A DNA stretch of 23,265 nt from Treponema sp. UBA4326 (GTDB lineage: Bacteria; Spirochaetota; Spirochaetia; Treponematales; Treponemataceae), in contig DGTW01000173.1 in assembly GCA_002393835.1 (NCBI GenBank), positions 1 through 23,265 of the forward strand, read 5' to 3'. A program made the translations under genes and the position numbers. Position 1 is the first letter of the stretch; each line of letters starts with the position of its first letter. The notes beneath the pieces are model-generated. The model was not told the origin of the DNA and did no database searches. It was given only the letters and a program-made list of their open reading frames with translations. This document shows, in pieces, positions 7,743-16,426 of the stretch.

Positions 7743-10343
7743 TTAGTTTGCATCCTTCGTAATAGTCAAATTCGTAATGTTAAGTCCTGCCTCATTAAAA
7801 ATCAGTGCGGCATTCGTAAGGGCTGTCTTATAGTACCCTACAAATTCTTCCATTCCATTTGAAAGTGCTGAGCTTGAATATGTAACCCAAGTTTTTCCGT
7901 CAAGGTAGAAAGTAATCGTATTTGTCGTAAAGGAAATTTTTATCGTATGATCCTTTCCGTCAAAGGCTGAGGTATATTCAAGGCCATTTGACAGAGAAGC
8001 ACCTTCAGCAGTCGGATATGAATTTATCCCCTTAAGATTTGAACTTGAAATAGTATTGTTCCAAGGGTCAAGATTAGGAATCGTTACATAACACCCGCTG
8101 TAAGATAGAATTTTTGCAGACCAATCTGATGTAGATGATGGCAAATTAGCCTTAAATTCAAAGCTGAAGGCACTGGCTGAGCTGACATCGAATTTCGGAA
8201 CTGAAAGATTTTTGCATCCATTTTCATTGGAAGAATCATCATAAATCAGAGTATTTTCATCCGATGAAAGCGACCAACGACTGGCAGCCTGCTTGTTTCC
8301 CCAGAAATATTCGCCTCCCTCACTTGCCGAAGCATCACTGCAAATTGTCGTGAATGTAATCGTACGATAATCGCTTGAGCGAGCCCAATCAACTGCATGC
8401 AAGGCGTACCCCTTAAAGGCTCCCATAGCATTTCCAGAGGCATCTTTTAAATTGATTGTAATGCTATATCCATCGTCAGCCAGGCTCCAGTCCCCGGTAT
8501 ATGTACCGCTGATTGTGCCATTTTCAGCCAAAGTCATCGTCTTGCTTGCTGTCGGAACGGCATCGGCTTTGTTTGCGTCGCCACTAACATCTGAGGCTCC
8601 ATAAATTCCCAGACTGCTGATGGCTGCCTTTTCAGTGTCCCGAACCGTAAGAATCGTATCGTAATCACCGACAATGTCTGAAAGCTCAAGTTTTGAAAGA
8701 CTTTCTTTTCCGTCAGCAGTGTAATTTGTGTAGTCTGAGTAGAATTCATTTTGATTAAGTACAGGCCAGCCGTCTTCATTAAAGAACATCTGGTGGCACT
8801 GAAGGTAGAAATAATAGCCCATCTGAAAGTTAGTTCGGGCATGACAGGCAAAAATAATCTGTCCGTCAGTATTGCGCCAGACAGAAAGGCCACCCTGACA
8901 ACGGAAACTGTATTCACCTTCAAGAGCATGGCTTCCGATGATTTTGCTGCCATAAGCATGATAGTTAGACGCATTTTCTTTATTTAAAAGCAGGCTTTGA
9001 CCACCAGCATCAACATATTCCCCATCGATACTTTGACTTCTGCTGCATGTACAACGATATTCGTAATCAAGGCCACCACAACTGGTAATCAGGTAGTAAT
9101 AATTTGTTTCGCTATTAAAGAAGAGCTGTGCACCTTCATAGCCTGCTCCATAGCCTCCGGCAATCCTTACTCCGCAAAGGCCATAGCTGTTAGCCGACTG
9201 GCTTGTATTTGCCTCATCAAGTGGAATGTCAAGCTCATCACCAGGAGAATATGATTTTCCGCCATAAGTAAAAGCCGTGTTAGCGACCTGTTTTAGAGAA
9301 ACTTTATCAACATAGATAAGGCTGATTCCGCTCATCCAGGAACCATAAATCATGGCATAACACTCGTTTCCTCCGATTGTGTACTCCATGAGATTTCCAG
9401 TCGCTACATCATAGACAAATTCAGGATCTATGCAGCCGAAGCGGGAATTGTTGCTTTTGGCAAAATTCGAAGCCGTGTAATCTGGAGATTCGAGTGATTT
9501 TCCGTCCAGACTTGGAGTTCGATACAAACTTTTAATCGGAACAACCCTTATGTGACGGGCAAGGAAATTCTGGCTATAGGACACTCCCAAAGATTCAAGT
9601 TTTGCCTTGATTGAGAGTATATCTGAATCGTTTCCAAATTTGTCACTTCCGGCCGTGTACTTTGAAATGAAACTGGCCGGATAGAAGGGCCCTTTTGCGT
9701 TTGAGGCAATCGCAAGGACAATTGCAGAGGCAGGCCGAATTTTTTCGTCTGAATCTTTTCCGACATCAGCATTGACACCGTGATACATATAGTATAGGCC
9801 GTTCAGTTTTACCACAGTCGGAGCCCAGGTATAAGCCGTATATGAGGAATCATTCTGCTTTGTTTCTGCTGATGAAGCCGTATAATCTTCCCATCGAAGA
9901 AGCTCTTCATCCCAGTAGCCGTTTAGGGCTGACTGATTGTGGCCTTTCCAACTGACCAAATCATCTGAGTAACGAATGTGGATTCCTACATATCCGATAT
10001 TTCCGCAAGAAGCATCCGTTGAGTAGACATAATAGGTACCGTCATCATCCTGAAAGAGTTTTGGATCATGACAGTTTACTGCATTCCATCCGGTCTGACT
10101 TTTTGCGGCATCTGCAATTCCGCTGGAATATTTTGTCTTCACATAATCCCAGCCACTTGTGATGCTGGAATCTCCAGCCTTACCTTTCTCTGTAACAGTC
10201 GTCGTATCTGATGAGGAAGATGAACCGCCATTGGAGCTTGAGCTTGTGGGCGTTCCCTTTTCAGTTGGTTCCGTAGAACATGATGCAAACAAAAGAACAA
10301 ATGCGGCTGCAAGTGTTCCCCCAATCACCTTAATTTTTTTCAT
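7743..10343 (-). CDS. Lipoprotein GH43 arabinanase with C-terminal ConA-like (putative carbohydrate-binding) module
   Basis: 866 residues. The lipobox LLFAS-C places lipidation at C22, followed by a Ser/Thr/Gly-rich linker (about 29-50). The GH43 propeller has D93 (CHDPKLF), D306 (CIDPEF) and E403 (YEGAQ). The GH43_C-type domain covers about 550-688 and ends GEYFWGNK. Residues about 689-866 add a beta-sandwich module with the hallmark TIPNLDPWNNT, which recurs in the lipoprotein at 18704-20398. The start was set at MKKIK (10341-10343), preceded by AAAGGGGGACTT; an in-frame ATG at 10379 would overlap the previous gene. It lies 28 bp after the paralogous GH43 gene, in the same operon. It is likely anchored to an outer or inner membrane leaflet; the sequence does not say which. 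Confidence 0.95.
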   Translation of the reverse strand: MKKIKVIGGTLAAAFVLLFASCSTEPTEKGTPTSSSSNGGSSSSSDTTTVTEKGKAGDSSITSGWDYVKTKYSSGIADAAKSQTGWNAVNCHDPKLFQDDDGTYYVYSTDASCGNIGYVGIHIRYSDDLVSWKGHNQSALNGYWDEELLRWEDYTASSAETKQNDSSYTAYTWAPTVVKLNGLYYMYHGVNADVGKDSDEKIRPASAIVLAIASNAKGPFYPASFISKYTAGSDKFGNDSDILSIKAKLESLGVSYSQNFLARHIRVVPIKSLYRTPSLDGKSLESPDYTASNFAKSNNSRFGCIDPEFVYDVATGNLMEYTIGGNECYAMIYGSWMSGISLIYVDKVSLKQVANTAFTYGGKSYSPGDELDIPLDEANTSQSANSYGLCGVRIAGGYGAGYEGAQLFFNSETNYYYLITSCGGLDYEYRCTCSRSQSIDGEYVDAGGQSLLLNKENASNYHAYGSKIIGSHALEGEYSFRCQGGLSVWRNTDGQIIFACHARTNFQMGYYFYLQCHQMFFNEDGWPVLNQNEFYSDYTNYTADGKESLSKLELSDIVGDYDTILTVRDTEKAAISSLGIYGASDVSGDANKADAVPTASKTMTLAENGTISGTYTGDWSLADDGYSITINLKDASGNAMGAFKGYALHAVDWARSSDYRTITFTTICSDASASEGGEYFWGNKQAASRWSLSSDENTLIYDDSSNENGCKNLSVPKFDVSSASAFSFEFKANLPSSTSDWSAKILSYSGCYVTIPNLDPWNNTISSSNLKGINSYPTAEGASLSNGLEYTSAFDGKDHTIKISFTTNTITFYLDGKTWVTYSSSALSNGMEEFVGYYKTALTNAALIFNEAGLNITNLTITKDAN

Positions 10344-10371
10344 AAGTCCCCCTTTTTTGCTAAAACAGATT

Positions 10372-12156
10372 TTATTCACTTTGGGTTATGTATTTATTTC
10401 CCCAGAAATATTCTCCGCTTCTTTGACTGTCAATCATCGTAAATGTTATGGTTCTTCTGGCTCCGCTCTTTTTTGCCCAATCCACGGCATGAAGGAAATA
10501 TCCTCTAAAAGTTCCAACATTGTCCAGAGAGATGCTTGCGCTGTAACCGTCTGATGCAAGGGTAATTTTTCCTGTGTAGCGGCCTGAAATTTTTCCGTCC
10601 GCTCCGATAATCATTTTTTTGCTTGCCGTTGCCTTTCCGTCCGCCGTGTTTCCTTCGCTAGTATCACCGGCAAAGTTCAGTGTGCTCGTTTCGCTTCCCC
10701 TTTCCGTCATAATTGTTTTATAAGTTCCAGCAATTTCCGCCAGTGTAAGGGGAGCAAGGCTTTCGCTGCCATCAGAAGTGAGCCCTGAATAATCATCATA
10801 GAAATCATTTTGATTGAGAAGGGGCCAGCCGTCATCCGAGAAGAACATCTGGTGAATACGAAGGACAAAACTTCTACCCATAAAAGTTGTCCTGGAATGA
10901 CAGGCGAGCAGAATCTTTCCGTCATTTGTGCGGAAAACAGACTGTCCGCCAGGACTTCGCCAGCCATATTCGTCAGCCAGCTGAGCCGCTCCAGAAATTT
11001 TTCCGCCTATTGCATGATAAGTCTTGCTAGTGACGGCAGACATGTTGCCGCCATTGGCATCATAATAAGTCGCAGGTATGGCTCCGTCTTCAGATTTTGC
11101 ACGGCCAATGCCTACCCTATACTCGTAAGTCAAATCTCCCATCGAAACAAAAATGTAATAATACTTTGTCTTACTATTGTAGATAAGCTGTGCTCCTTCG
11201 TAGGCAGAATCAGTGGCAAATCCAGGTTTTCGCCCGACAATGAAAGTTCCCTGATTGCCGCTGATTGAGTCCGCAGGGGCATCCATTTCATCACCCACTG
11301 AATAGGTCTTGTTATCGTAAAGTGATTTTCCTTCCACAGTGCAGACAGGCTTAAAAGTTTCGGCATCCACATAAAGTACGGCAATTCCGCCCTTCCAGCT
11401 TCCGTAAGTGACGGCATAGCATTTATTTTCCCCGAATGTATACTCCATCAGCTTTCCTGTGGCAATGTCGTAAACAAATTCCGGGTCAATGCAGCCAAAT
11501 CCCGTGTACCAATTCTTTTTGGCCGTGTTGTAAGTATCGGTAAATCCCGCTGCTGTGTTGTCCCATGTATATCTGACAAGTGTTGAAGTCTTGTAAGTTG
11601 CAGAATCATAGTTTTTAGCTGGTCTGAAATTTCCTGTTGGACTGTCTGAAATCGCAAGCGTAATACATGCGTGAAGATTGGGCGGCTGGCCTGTAATTAT
11701 TCCGTGGAACATGTAATATTTTCCGTTCTGCTTTACGACTGTCGGTGCCCAGCTTCCGCCAGAAGAACCAACCCAAGTGCGGAATTCGCTGTCCCATTCA
11801 GTTATTGAAAAGTTCTCTTTTTTCCAGTTCACTAAATCTTTTGAAGAACGAAGCTGAACTCCGCCCTGCCAGCCTGTTGAATAGACATAATATGTGCCGT
11901 CATCATCCTGAAAGAGTTTGGGGTCATGGCAGCCCCAAGCGTCATTTTTATCATTGGCATATTTTGAAAAGACAATCGCGTCCAGATTACTTTCCTGAAT
12001 GCTCTTGTCTGCGTCATAGACATCTGTAATTGTTTCCTGACTTGTATCAGTTTCTTTTCCGTTGAATTTTTCAACAGGCTCCGTTGAGCAGGCTGCAAAA
12101 AAAAGAGCAACAAAAGCAGCTGTGATTTTGCCTGTAACTTTAATTGATTTTTTCAT
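10372..12156 (-). CDS. Lipoprotein GH43 endo-1,5-alpha-L-arabinanase
   Basis: 594 residues. The signal peptide MKKSIKVTGKITAAFVALFF ends AA-C, with lipidation at C23, then a polar linker (24-60). The GH43 domain carries D78 (GCHDPKLF), D224 (CIDPEF) and E320 (YEGAQ). A GH43_C-type domain follows from about residue 475 to the end (GEYFWGNK). The catalytic motifs and whole layout match the arabinanases at 4777-6561 and 7743-10343, so the three arose by duplication. It is first of a two-gene operon. An AAGGAG site lies upstream, directly after a strong hairpin that should stop transcription from the preceding operon. No TTGATAT element lies in front of it, so the source of its transcript is unclear. 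Confidence 0.95.
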   Translation of the reverse strand: MKKSIKVTGKITAAFVALFFAACSTEPVEKFNGKETDTSQETITDVYDADKSIQESNLDAIVFSKYANDKNDAWGCHDPKLFQDDDGTYYVYSTGWQGGVQLRSSKDLVNWKKENFSITEWDSEFRTWVGSSGGSWAPTVVKQNGKYYMFHGIITGQPPNLHACITLAISDSPTGNFRPAKNYDSATYKTSTLVRYTWDNTAAGFTDTYNTAKKNWYTGFGCIDPEFVYDIATGKLMEYTFGENKCYAVTYGSWKGGIAVLYVDAETFKPVCTVEGKSLYDNKTYSVGDEMDAPADSISGNQGTFIVGRKPGFATDSAYEGAQLIYNSKTKYYYIFVSMGDLTYEYRVGIGRAKSEDGAIPATYYDANGGNMSAVTSKTYHAIGGKISGAAQLADEYGWRSPGGQSVFRTNDGKILLACHSRTTFMGRSFVLRIHQMFFSDDGWPLLNQNDFYDDYSGLTSDGSESLAPLTLAEIAGTYKTIMTERGSETSTLNFAGDTSEGNTADGKATASKKMIIGADGKISGRYTGKITLASDGYSASISLDNVGTFRGYFLHAVDWAKKSGARRTITFTMIDSQRSGEYFWGNKYITQSE

Positions 12157-12181
12157 AGGGGAAGCTCCTTGATAATAAAAA

Positions 12182-12230
12182 GCAAATAAGAGGCTTTAGA
12201 TTATCGAATAATTCAAAGCTTCTTATTTGC
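12182..12230 (-). terminator. Strong hairpin terminator / attenuator within the minus-strand gene series
   Basis: A 16-bp stem, GCAAATAAGAGGCTTT (12182-12197) with AAAGCTTCTTATTTGC (12215-12230), has a single G-U pair and a 17-nt loop. On the minus strand it is followed by TTTTTATTATC, as in a Rho-independent terminator. It sits 14 bp past the stop of the cytoplasmic GH43 gene and only 25 bp before the start codon of the next GH43 gene, leaving little room for a separate promoter. Confidence 0.75.
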
Positions 12231-12244
12231 AATTTGTTCATGTT

Positions 12245-13189
12245 TTACATGAATAACGGCGTACCGTCTTCTGCATAGCGGATTCTTTTTACCCAGGTAT
12301 GACGGTTTGGGTCATACAAGGCAAAGGCTAAATCCACTTCTGCATAGGGGCGGGCATGATAAATAAGATAATCCTGCTTTCCGTCCCTGCTTGTTGTGAA
12401 ACTGTTATGACCTGGACCAAAGATCCCCTTTTTTTCTTCGGTCACCATAACAGGTTTTTCGCTTTTCTTCCAAGAGGCGGGATCGAGCAAATCCGAGCCG
12501 TCCTCTGCGGTAAGAAGACCCATGCAATATGTGGCATCCGTGGCGCTTGCACTGTAAGTGATGAAGATTTTTCCGTTCCGCTGAAGAACGGCCGCCCCTT
12601 CATTCACCCTGAATCCCTTGCACTCCCAGTCATATTCTGGAATCGAAAGAAGGGTTTGTGGAAGGCTGAGTTTTGTCGGGCTTTCCATTTTTGCAATGTA
12701 AAGGGCAGAATTCTCTTCACGCTCCTGCCTTTTTTGCGCCCAAACAGCATACCACTTGCCCCGGTTCTCAAATACGGTACAATCCAGCATAAAGCTGTCC
12801 CATTCCGCCTCCAACATGCCCTTTTCTTCCCAGCTACCACAAAATGGATCCGGGCTTGTGTTCTCTAAGACCCAGGTGCGAATCCACCAGGGATCTTCTG
12901 CACGACCAGCGGCAAAATAGATGTACCACTTTCCGTCAATGAAATGAAGCTCTGGCGCCCAGATATGCCAGCTCATAGGTCCGCTTGAATGCTTTCGCCA
13001 GATTACCAGAGGCTGGGCATCTGCAAGGCCCTTTACGCTCCAGGCCCGTCGAAGCTCAATCCTGTCGTACTCTGGCGTGCTGGCCGTAAAATAATAATAG
13101 CCGTCTTTATGGAAATAAACATAAGGATCTGCCCTCTGTTTTATGAGAGGGCTGGCCTCATCCTTTTCGGTGATGTCGGTTATATTCAT
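12245..13189 (-). CDS. Cytoplasmic GH43 alpha-L-arabinofuranosidase (GH43_26-like)
   Basis: 314 residues with no signal peptide, so it acts in the cytoplasm. The catalytic residues are D21 in QRADP, D136 in MLDCT and E197 in VNEGAA; GPGHNSF places the propeller histidine at H261. The strings YDRIELRRA, IWAPELHFIDGKWYIYFAA and FITYSASATDATYCMGLL are typical of the exo-acting alpha-L-arabinofuranosidase branch that trims arabino-oligosaccharides. It is separated by 2 bp from the LamG lipoprotein gene upstream and starts after CGGAG at the end of that gene. It probably removes arabinose from imported oligomers, complementing the other cytoplasmic GH43 at 475-1395. It is followed by a strong hairpin terminator. 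Confidence 0.94.
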   Translation of the reverse strand: MNITDITEKDEASPLIKQRADPYVYFHKDGYYYFTASTPEYDRIELRRAWSVKGLADAQPLVIWRKHSSGPMSWHIWAPELHFIDGKWYIYFAAGRAEDPWWIRTWVLENTSPDPFCGSWEEKGMLEAEWDSFMLDCTVFENRGKWYAVWAQKRQEREENSALYIAKMESPTKLSLPQTLLSIPEYDWECKGFRVNEGAAVLQRNGKIFITYSASATDATYCMGLLTAEDGSDLLDPASWKKSEKPVMVTEEKKGIFGPGHNSFTTSRDGKQDYLIYHARPYAEVDLAFALYDPNRHTWVKRIRYAEDGTPLFM

Positions 13190-13191
13190 CG

Positions 13192-13953
13192 CTACTCCGC
13201 TTCATCGAAGGCGACAACACCCTTATGTACGGCTGCAATCTCACCGGCAGAAAGAGCACGATTTGCCACGAGGATGTTATCCATTACACCATGGAAAAGC
13301 GGATCCGGCCAGTTTGAGGCACCGACATAAATTCCCTGAACATTTGCGCCAATGTCAGCCGGTTTGATTCGGCATGGAATTCGCTGGGTAAGCTTTCCGT
13401 TGATGTAAAGTTTTGCCACACCGCCATCGATTGTTGCAGCAAGATGAGTCCACTCACCGATTTTTGGCAGAGGCGCAAGAACCGAGACGCTTCCTTTTGC
13501 ACCAAGGACATCCATGCGGAGCATTTTTGTTGACCAGTCCATACCAATCCACAAGTCTTCCTTCTGGTTTCCGATGTCAAGAACACGAGACCAGACCCGC
13601 CATGACTCAGGGTTGAGCCAGGCCGCAAATGTAAAGCCGTCTCCGTCAAGAACCGAAGGATCAAGGGTGATATACTCGTCGTTTCCGTTGAAATAAAGTC
13701 CGTCGCCCTCATAGCCCTCGTCAAGCTCAGAACCGTCAAGAGCCGCTGTGTAAACCGGGATGTCATTTCCTGAATGGTCGGCAACCGCAAGGCTGTCAGT
13801 GATTTCTTCACTGAATGTGTAGTAACCGACAACGCCAGAGTTTTCCGTAATGACGAATTTGCCGTCAGGACTTGTAACTCCGGCTGTTGAGCCGCAGCTT
13901 GTAAAACCAAGAAGAGCAATGGAAGCAATTCCTGCAAGTAATATTTTTTTCAT
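13192..13953 (-). CDS. LamG-domain lipoprotein, putative glycan-binding
   Basis: 253 residues. The signal peptide MKKILLAGIASIALLGFTS ends at C20, a loose but acceptable spirochete lipobox. Residues about 38-250 form a LamG_3 / concanavalin-A-like sandwich: GLYFNGNDEYITLD, FTFAAWLNPES, GEWTHLAATIDGGVAKLYING and FHGVMDNILVANRALSAGEI are the classic strands. No catalytic pattern is evident, so binding of arabinan or of the cell's own enzymes is the natural guess. GGAGG precedes the start. It is co-transcribed with the cytoplasmic GH43 (2-bp gap). Upstream lies a 240-bp block of hairpin repeats that separates it from the beta-barrel gene. Its binding target is unknown. Confidence 0.9.
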   Translation of the reverse strand: MKKILLAGIASIALLGFTSCGSTAGVTSPDGKFVITENSGVVGYYTFSEEITDSLAVADHSGNDIPVYTAALDGSELDEGYEGDGLYFNGNDEYITLDPSVLDGDGFTFAAWLNPESWRVWSRVLDIGNQKEDLWIGMDWSTKMLRMDVLGAKGSVSVLAPLPKIGEWTHLAATIDGGVAKLYINGKLTQRIPCRIKPADIGANVQGIYVGASNWPDPLFHGVMDNILVANRALSAGEIAAVHKGVVAFDEAE

Positions 13954-13981
13954 AAAACCTCCATATATATAGAAGAAAGTT

Positions 13982-14212
13982 GCACGAACGGGTCGTCAAC
14001 CTGTCCGTGCGATTTTTCGTCTTCGACGAACGCCGCTCACTTCCGCGGAAAAATCATAGATTTTTCCGAGACTCGCGCGAAACGAAGTGAAGAATCGCAC
14101 CTCATGCGATTTTTCGTCTTCGGCGAATGCCGCTCGCTTCCGCGGAAAAATCATAGATTTTTCCGAGACTCGACTAAAATCTTGCCTCGCAAGATTTTTC
14201 GTCTTCGACGAA
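13982..14212. repeat. Array of repeated palindromes (structured intergenic element)
   Basis: Two near-identical units begin with GCGATTTTTCGTC at 14009 and 14106 (97 bp apart), and a third partial copy starts at 14193. Each holds a TTCGTC-TTC-GACGAA type palindrome (14016-14030; 14113-14127 with one G-T; 14198-14212). The two full units also hold a perfect 10-bp stem CGGAAAAATC/GATTTTTCCG with a 3-nt loop (14046-14068, 14143-14165). Junction hairpins lie at 14093-14111 (AATCGCA/TGCGATT) and 14176-14198 (AAAATCTTGC/GCAAGATTTT). A further imperfect stem is at 13982-14010. This fills most of the gap between a beta-barrel gene and the LamG lipoprotein gene. I see no gene in it. Confidence 0.85.
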
Positions 14213-14219
14213 CGTCTCA

Positions 14220-15677
14220 CTACCACCAGAATACCAGGCCGAGGGGGACGCGCCAGGCGAAGGCCTGGAGGACATTGCTGGTCTCCAGGTGCTTGTACTG
14301 AAGCTCGATACCGATTTTTGCGTTACCGTTGGCAAAGTTCTTCTGAATGTAAGGGAAACCATAGATTGAGAAATAGCGTCCGGCATGTCCTGTAGCTGGA
14401 GCCATGTTCTCTTCACCATCGAGTCCCATGAAGTTCGCATCATAAGTGATTAAGTCCGAGCACAAGGCGTCGAAATTGTCCGGCTTGTTCAAAACATTGG
14501 CCTGACCGTTCGCATCCTGACCGTACATAAACTGAGTGTTGAAGCCGAATACGAATGAAGTTCCGGGAATTGGGTGTGTTGCGCTCAAACCGAGAACATT
14601 GTAAACAGCTGTTTCATTGGTCGTGATGTAATGCGGTGTATAGTATGCAAAACGATCCTCAACTGCAAATTCCCAGCCCTCGATAAGGCTCGTGAACTTT
14701 GTAGAGAACTGAGCGATGTGGGCTGTTACCGTTTTTGACCAGTCCTGACCGCTTACTGTAGAATCGCCGCTTACCTCTGCCTTTCGCCAGCGAATGTCAT
14801 AGCTTGCATTCATCAAGATTCCGTAGAAGAGGCTCGGCATATCAACCTGAATGAAAGCCTCTCCCAGACGGCTCTTTGTGAAGTCGTCATCGTATCCTGC
14901 ACCATTTGTAAAATAGGTGTTTGGTCGAAGGCCGCCGGTGAAAGTGACATTGTACAAAAGCCATTTGTACTGAGCCATCAACTTGACAGCTTTTGCAAGA
15001 TGAGACCAGTCATTGAATTTTGAGTAGCTGTTTGTAAATGGGGCGATTGGGAAACCGACGATTGCCTTGAATCCAGAGAAGAATGATGGAAGAACTTCAA
15101 TTCCGCTGAATGCAGAATCAGAGGCATCTCCACGCATTGCCAGAGGATCAATTTTCTGACCACCAAGAACATAGCCCGGCAAAATATAGCCAGCACTCCA
15201 GCCGTTTGAAGCAAAATTACCAGTGTAAAAACGAAGCTGATCATCGAAGAAGTGAGTGCAAACCCACATCTGACCGATTGGCGTAGAAGTGTCGTCAGTT
15301 TTGCTGGTGTCGCCTGAACTTTTGGTTCCTTTAAAATAATTAGTTCCATCAGTGCTGTTGAATTTCGTTCTGTCAACATATTCAGGAACATCCGCATACC
15401 AAGGTCCCAAACCTGAGCCAATCCAGACATTCGTATGGAAATCAACATTAGGGGCTGTGGCATCAAGATTCAAAAAGTGAATACCGTTCTGAACGGGACC
15501 GAATTCTGCTGCAACATCACTTGCATCCCAGCCGTTTGAGCCGTCATATTTATCCAGAACCTGAGTTGCCAGAGTACTCGTGTAGTCAACATAACCACCG
15601 ATATGGATTGACTGTGCAAAGAGAGTCGTACCACAGACAAAGACGGCAGCACCAATAAGTAACTTTTCTAATTTCAT
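14220..15677 (-). CDS. Outer-membrane beta-barrel protein, putative oligosaccharide porin (second copy)
   Basis: 485 residues. The signal peptide MKLEKLLIGAAVFVCGTTLFA is cut before QS by signal peptidase I. The rest is a run of short amphipathic strands rich in Tyr, Trp, Gly and Asn, and it ends VPLGLVFWW, the terminal aromatic expected of a BamA-dependent barrel. It is paralogous to the protein at 16427-17794. Shared strings include a signal peptide of the same pattern, FF(D/N)DQL..YTG.F, G.RP.TY and YNVL.L....(I/A)PGT, plus the closing (R/H)(R/W)..P(L/V)G(L/I). A GGAGG site lies 12 bp after the lipoprotein gene before it. It is likely an outer-membrane channel for arabino-oligosaccharides; binding or structural roles are alternatives. 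Confidence 0.85.
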   Translation of the reverse strand: MKLEKLLIGAAVFVCGTTLFAQSIHIGGYVDYTSTLATQVLDKYDGSNGWDASDVAAEFGPVQNGIHFLNLDATAPNVDFHTNVWIGSGLGPWYADVPEYVDRTKFNSTDGTNYFKGTKSSGDTSKTDDTSTPIGQMWVCTHFFDDQLRFYTGNFASNGWSAGYILPGYVLGGQKIDPLAMRGDASDSAFSGIEVLPSFFSGFKAIVGFPIAPFTNSYSKFNDWSHLAKAVKLMAQYKWLLYNVTFTGGLRPNTYFTNGAGYDDDFTKSRLGEAFIQVDMPSLFYGILMNASYDIRWRKAEVSGDSTVSGQDWSKTVTAHIAQFSTKFTSLIEGWEFAVEDRFAYYTPHYITTNETAVYNVLGLSATHPIPGTSFVFGFNTQFMYGQDANGQANVLNKPDNFDALCSDLITYDANFMGLDGEENMAPATGHAGRYFSIYGFPYIQKNFANGNAKIGIELQYKHLETSNVLQAFAWRVPLGLVFWW

Positions 15678-15689
15678 CTGTCCGCCTCC

Positions 15690-16406
15690 TTAGTTTCCAG
15701 CTTTGTATGTATTGTATTTTGCCAATGCACCGACATCATCAACTGCTACATCCAAAGTAAAATTTGCCATAGTGTATCCGCTGACTCCAGAGTTAGCCCA
15801 TGAATCCGAAGGATGGATACAGTAAACTCCGCTTGTCGCAATGTCATTCAGAACATTCTTGACCCATTCACCAGCCCCAATCGTGAATTCACAAGTGCCA
15901 AATCCGTATGGAGCAGTCGAGCCGCCATAGGTTGTTACCAAAGCACCGTCCTTATAGAACTTCATGTAACCGTCAATAGAAATACTGATTGTGACATAGC
16001 AATCTGTAAGAAATTCATCCCACACTCCGTTACCATCAGAGCAACCATAGGCATTTGCCTTCCAGACCTTGTTGTCACACTGATGTGCTGTGGTAGTACC
16101 GAAATTGCCGCTTGCAACCTGAAAAATCATGCTCCAGTCCTTTGTGTAATTGCTGAGGAAAAAACTGAAACTTACTCCGTCTTCTTTTTTCCATGCAATT
16201 CCATTATTTTTCTTGAACTCAGTCAAGGCAGGAATTGACATATCAATACCAGCCTTGCTGATTGTCTGCGGTAACTGAACCGATTTATCGAATTGTGACT
16301 GGAAAAAGCTGACCTTCTCCGAATCAGGCACTTCCATGTCACAGCCTGCCAAAGCAAGCACAGTAAAGGCTACGATGGCAGAGCAGATTGTTTTAAATTT
16401 TTTCAT
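15690..16406 (-). CDS. Lipoprotein, ConA-like, partner of the second beta-barrel
   Basis: 238 residues. The signal peptide MKKFKTICSAIVAFTVLALAG ends in a good lipobox LAG-C with lipidation at C22, then DMEVPDSEK. The remainder is beta-rich: VSFSFFLSNYTKDWSMIFQVASG, CYVTISISIDGYMKFYKDG, MANFTLDVAV. That layout, with Trp and paired aromatic residues, resembles the jelly-roll of carbohydrate-binding lipoproteins. It has a clear paralogue at 17832-18479 (GCD(L/M)E(L/V), then a similar strand order). Start chosen at MKKFK because GGAGG precedes it; an ATG 21 bp upstream lacks a site. It lies 20 bp after one barrel gene and 12 bp before the other. Glycan binding is inferred. Confidence 0.85.
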   Translation of the reverse strand: MKKFKTICSAIVAFTVLALAGCDMEVPDSEKVSFFQSQFDKSVQLPQTISKAGIDMSIPALTEFKKNNGIAWKKEDGVSFSFFLSNYTKDWSMIFQVASGNFGTTTAHQCDNKVWKANAYGCSDGNGVWDEFLTDCYVTISISIDGYMKFYKDGALVTTYGGSTAPYGFGTCEFTIGAGEWVKNVLNDIATSGVYCIHPSDSWANSGVSGYTMANFTLDVAVDDVGALAKYNTYKAGN

Positions 16407-16426
16407 TACTTCTGCCTCCTGTAACA

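Noticed and set aside
12356..12868. A 170-codon plus-strand open frame.
   Set aside because: Antisense to the cytoplasmic GH43 gene, whose catalytic motifs are intact; low-quality composition and no start signal.
14009..14212. The repeated units looked at first like a short CRISPR array.
   Set aside because: Repeat spacing is 97 and 85 bp, the 'spacers' are themselves repeated and palindromic, and no cas gene is nearby.
14087..14395. Small plus-strand frames spanning the hairpin array and the barrel gene end.
   Set aside because: They arise from the repeats (low-complexity FRGK, RRKIA-type translations) and lack a start site.
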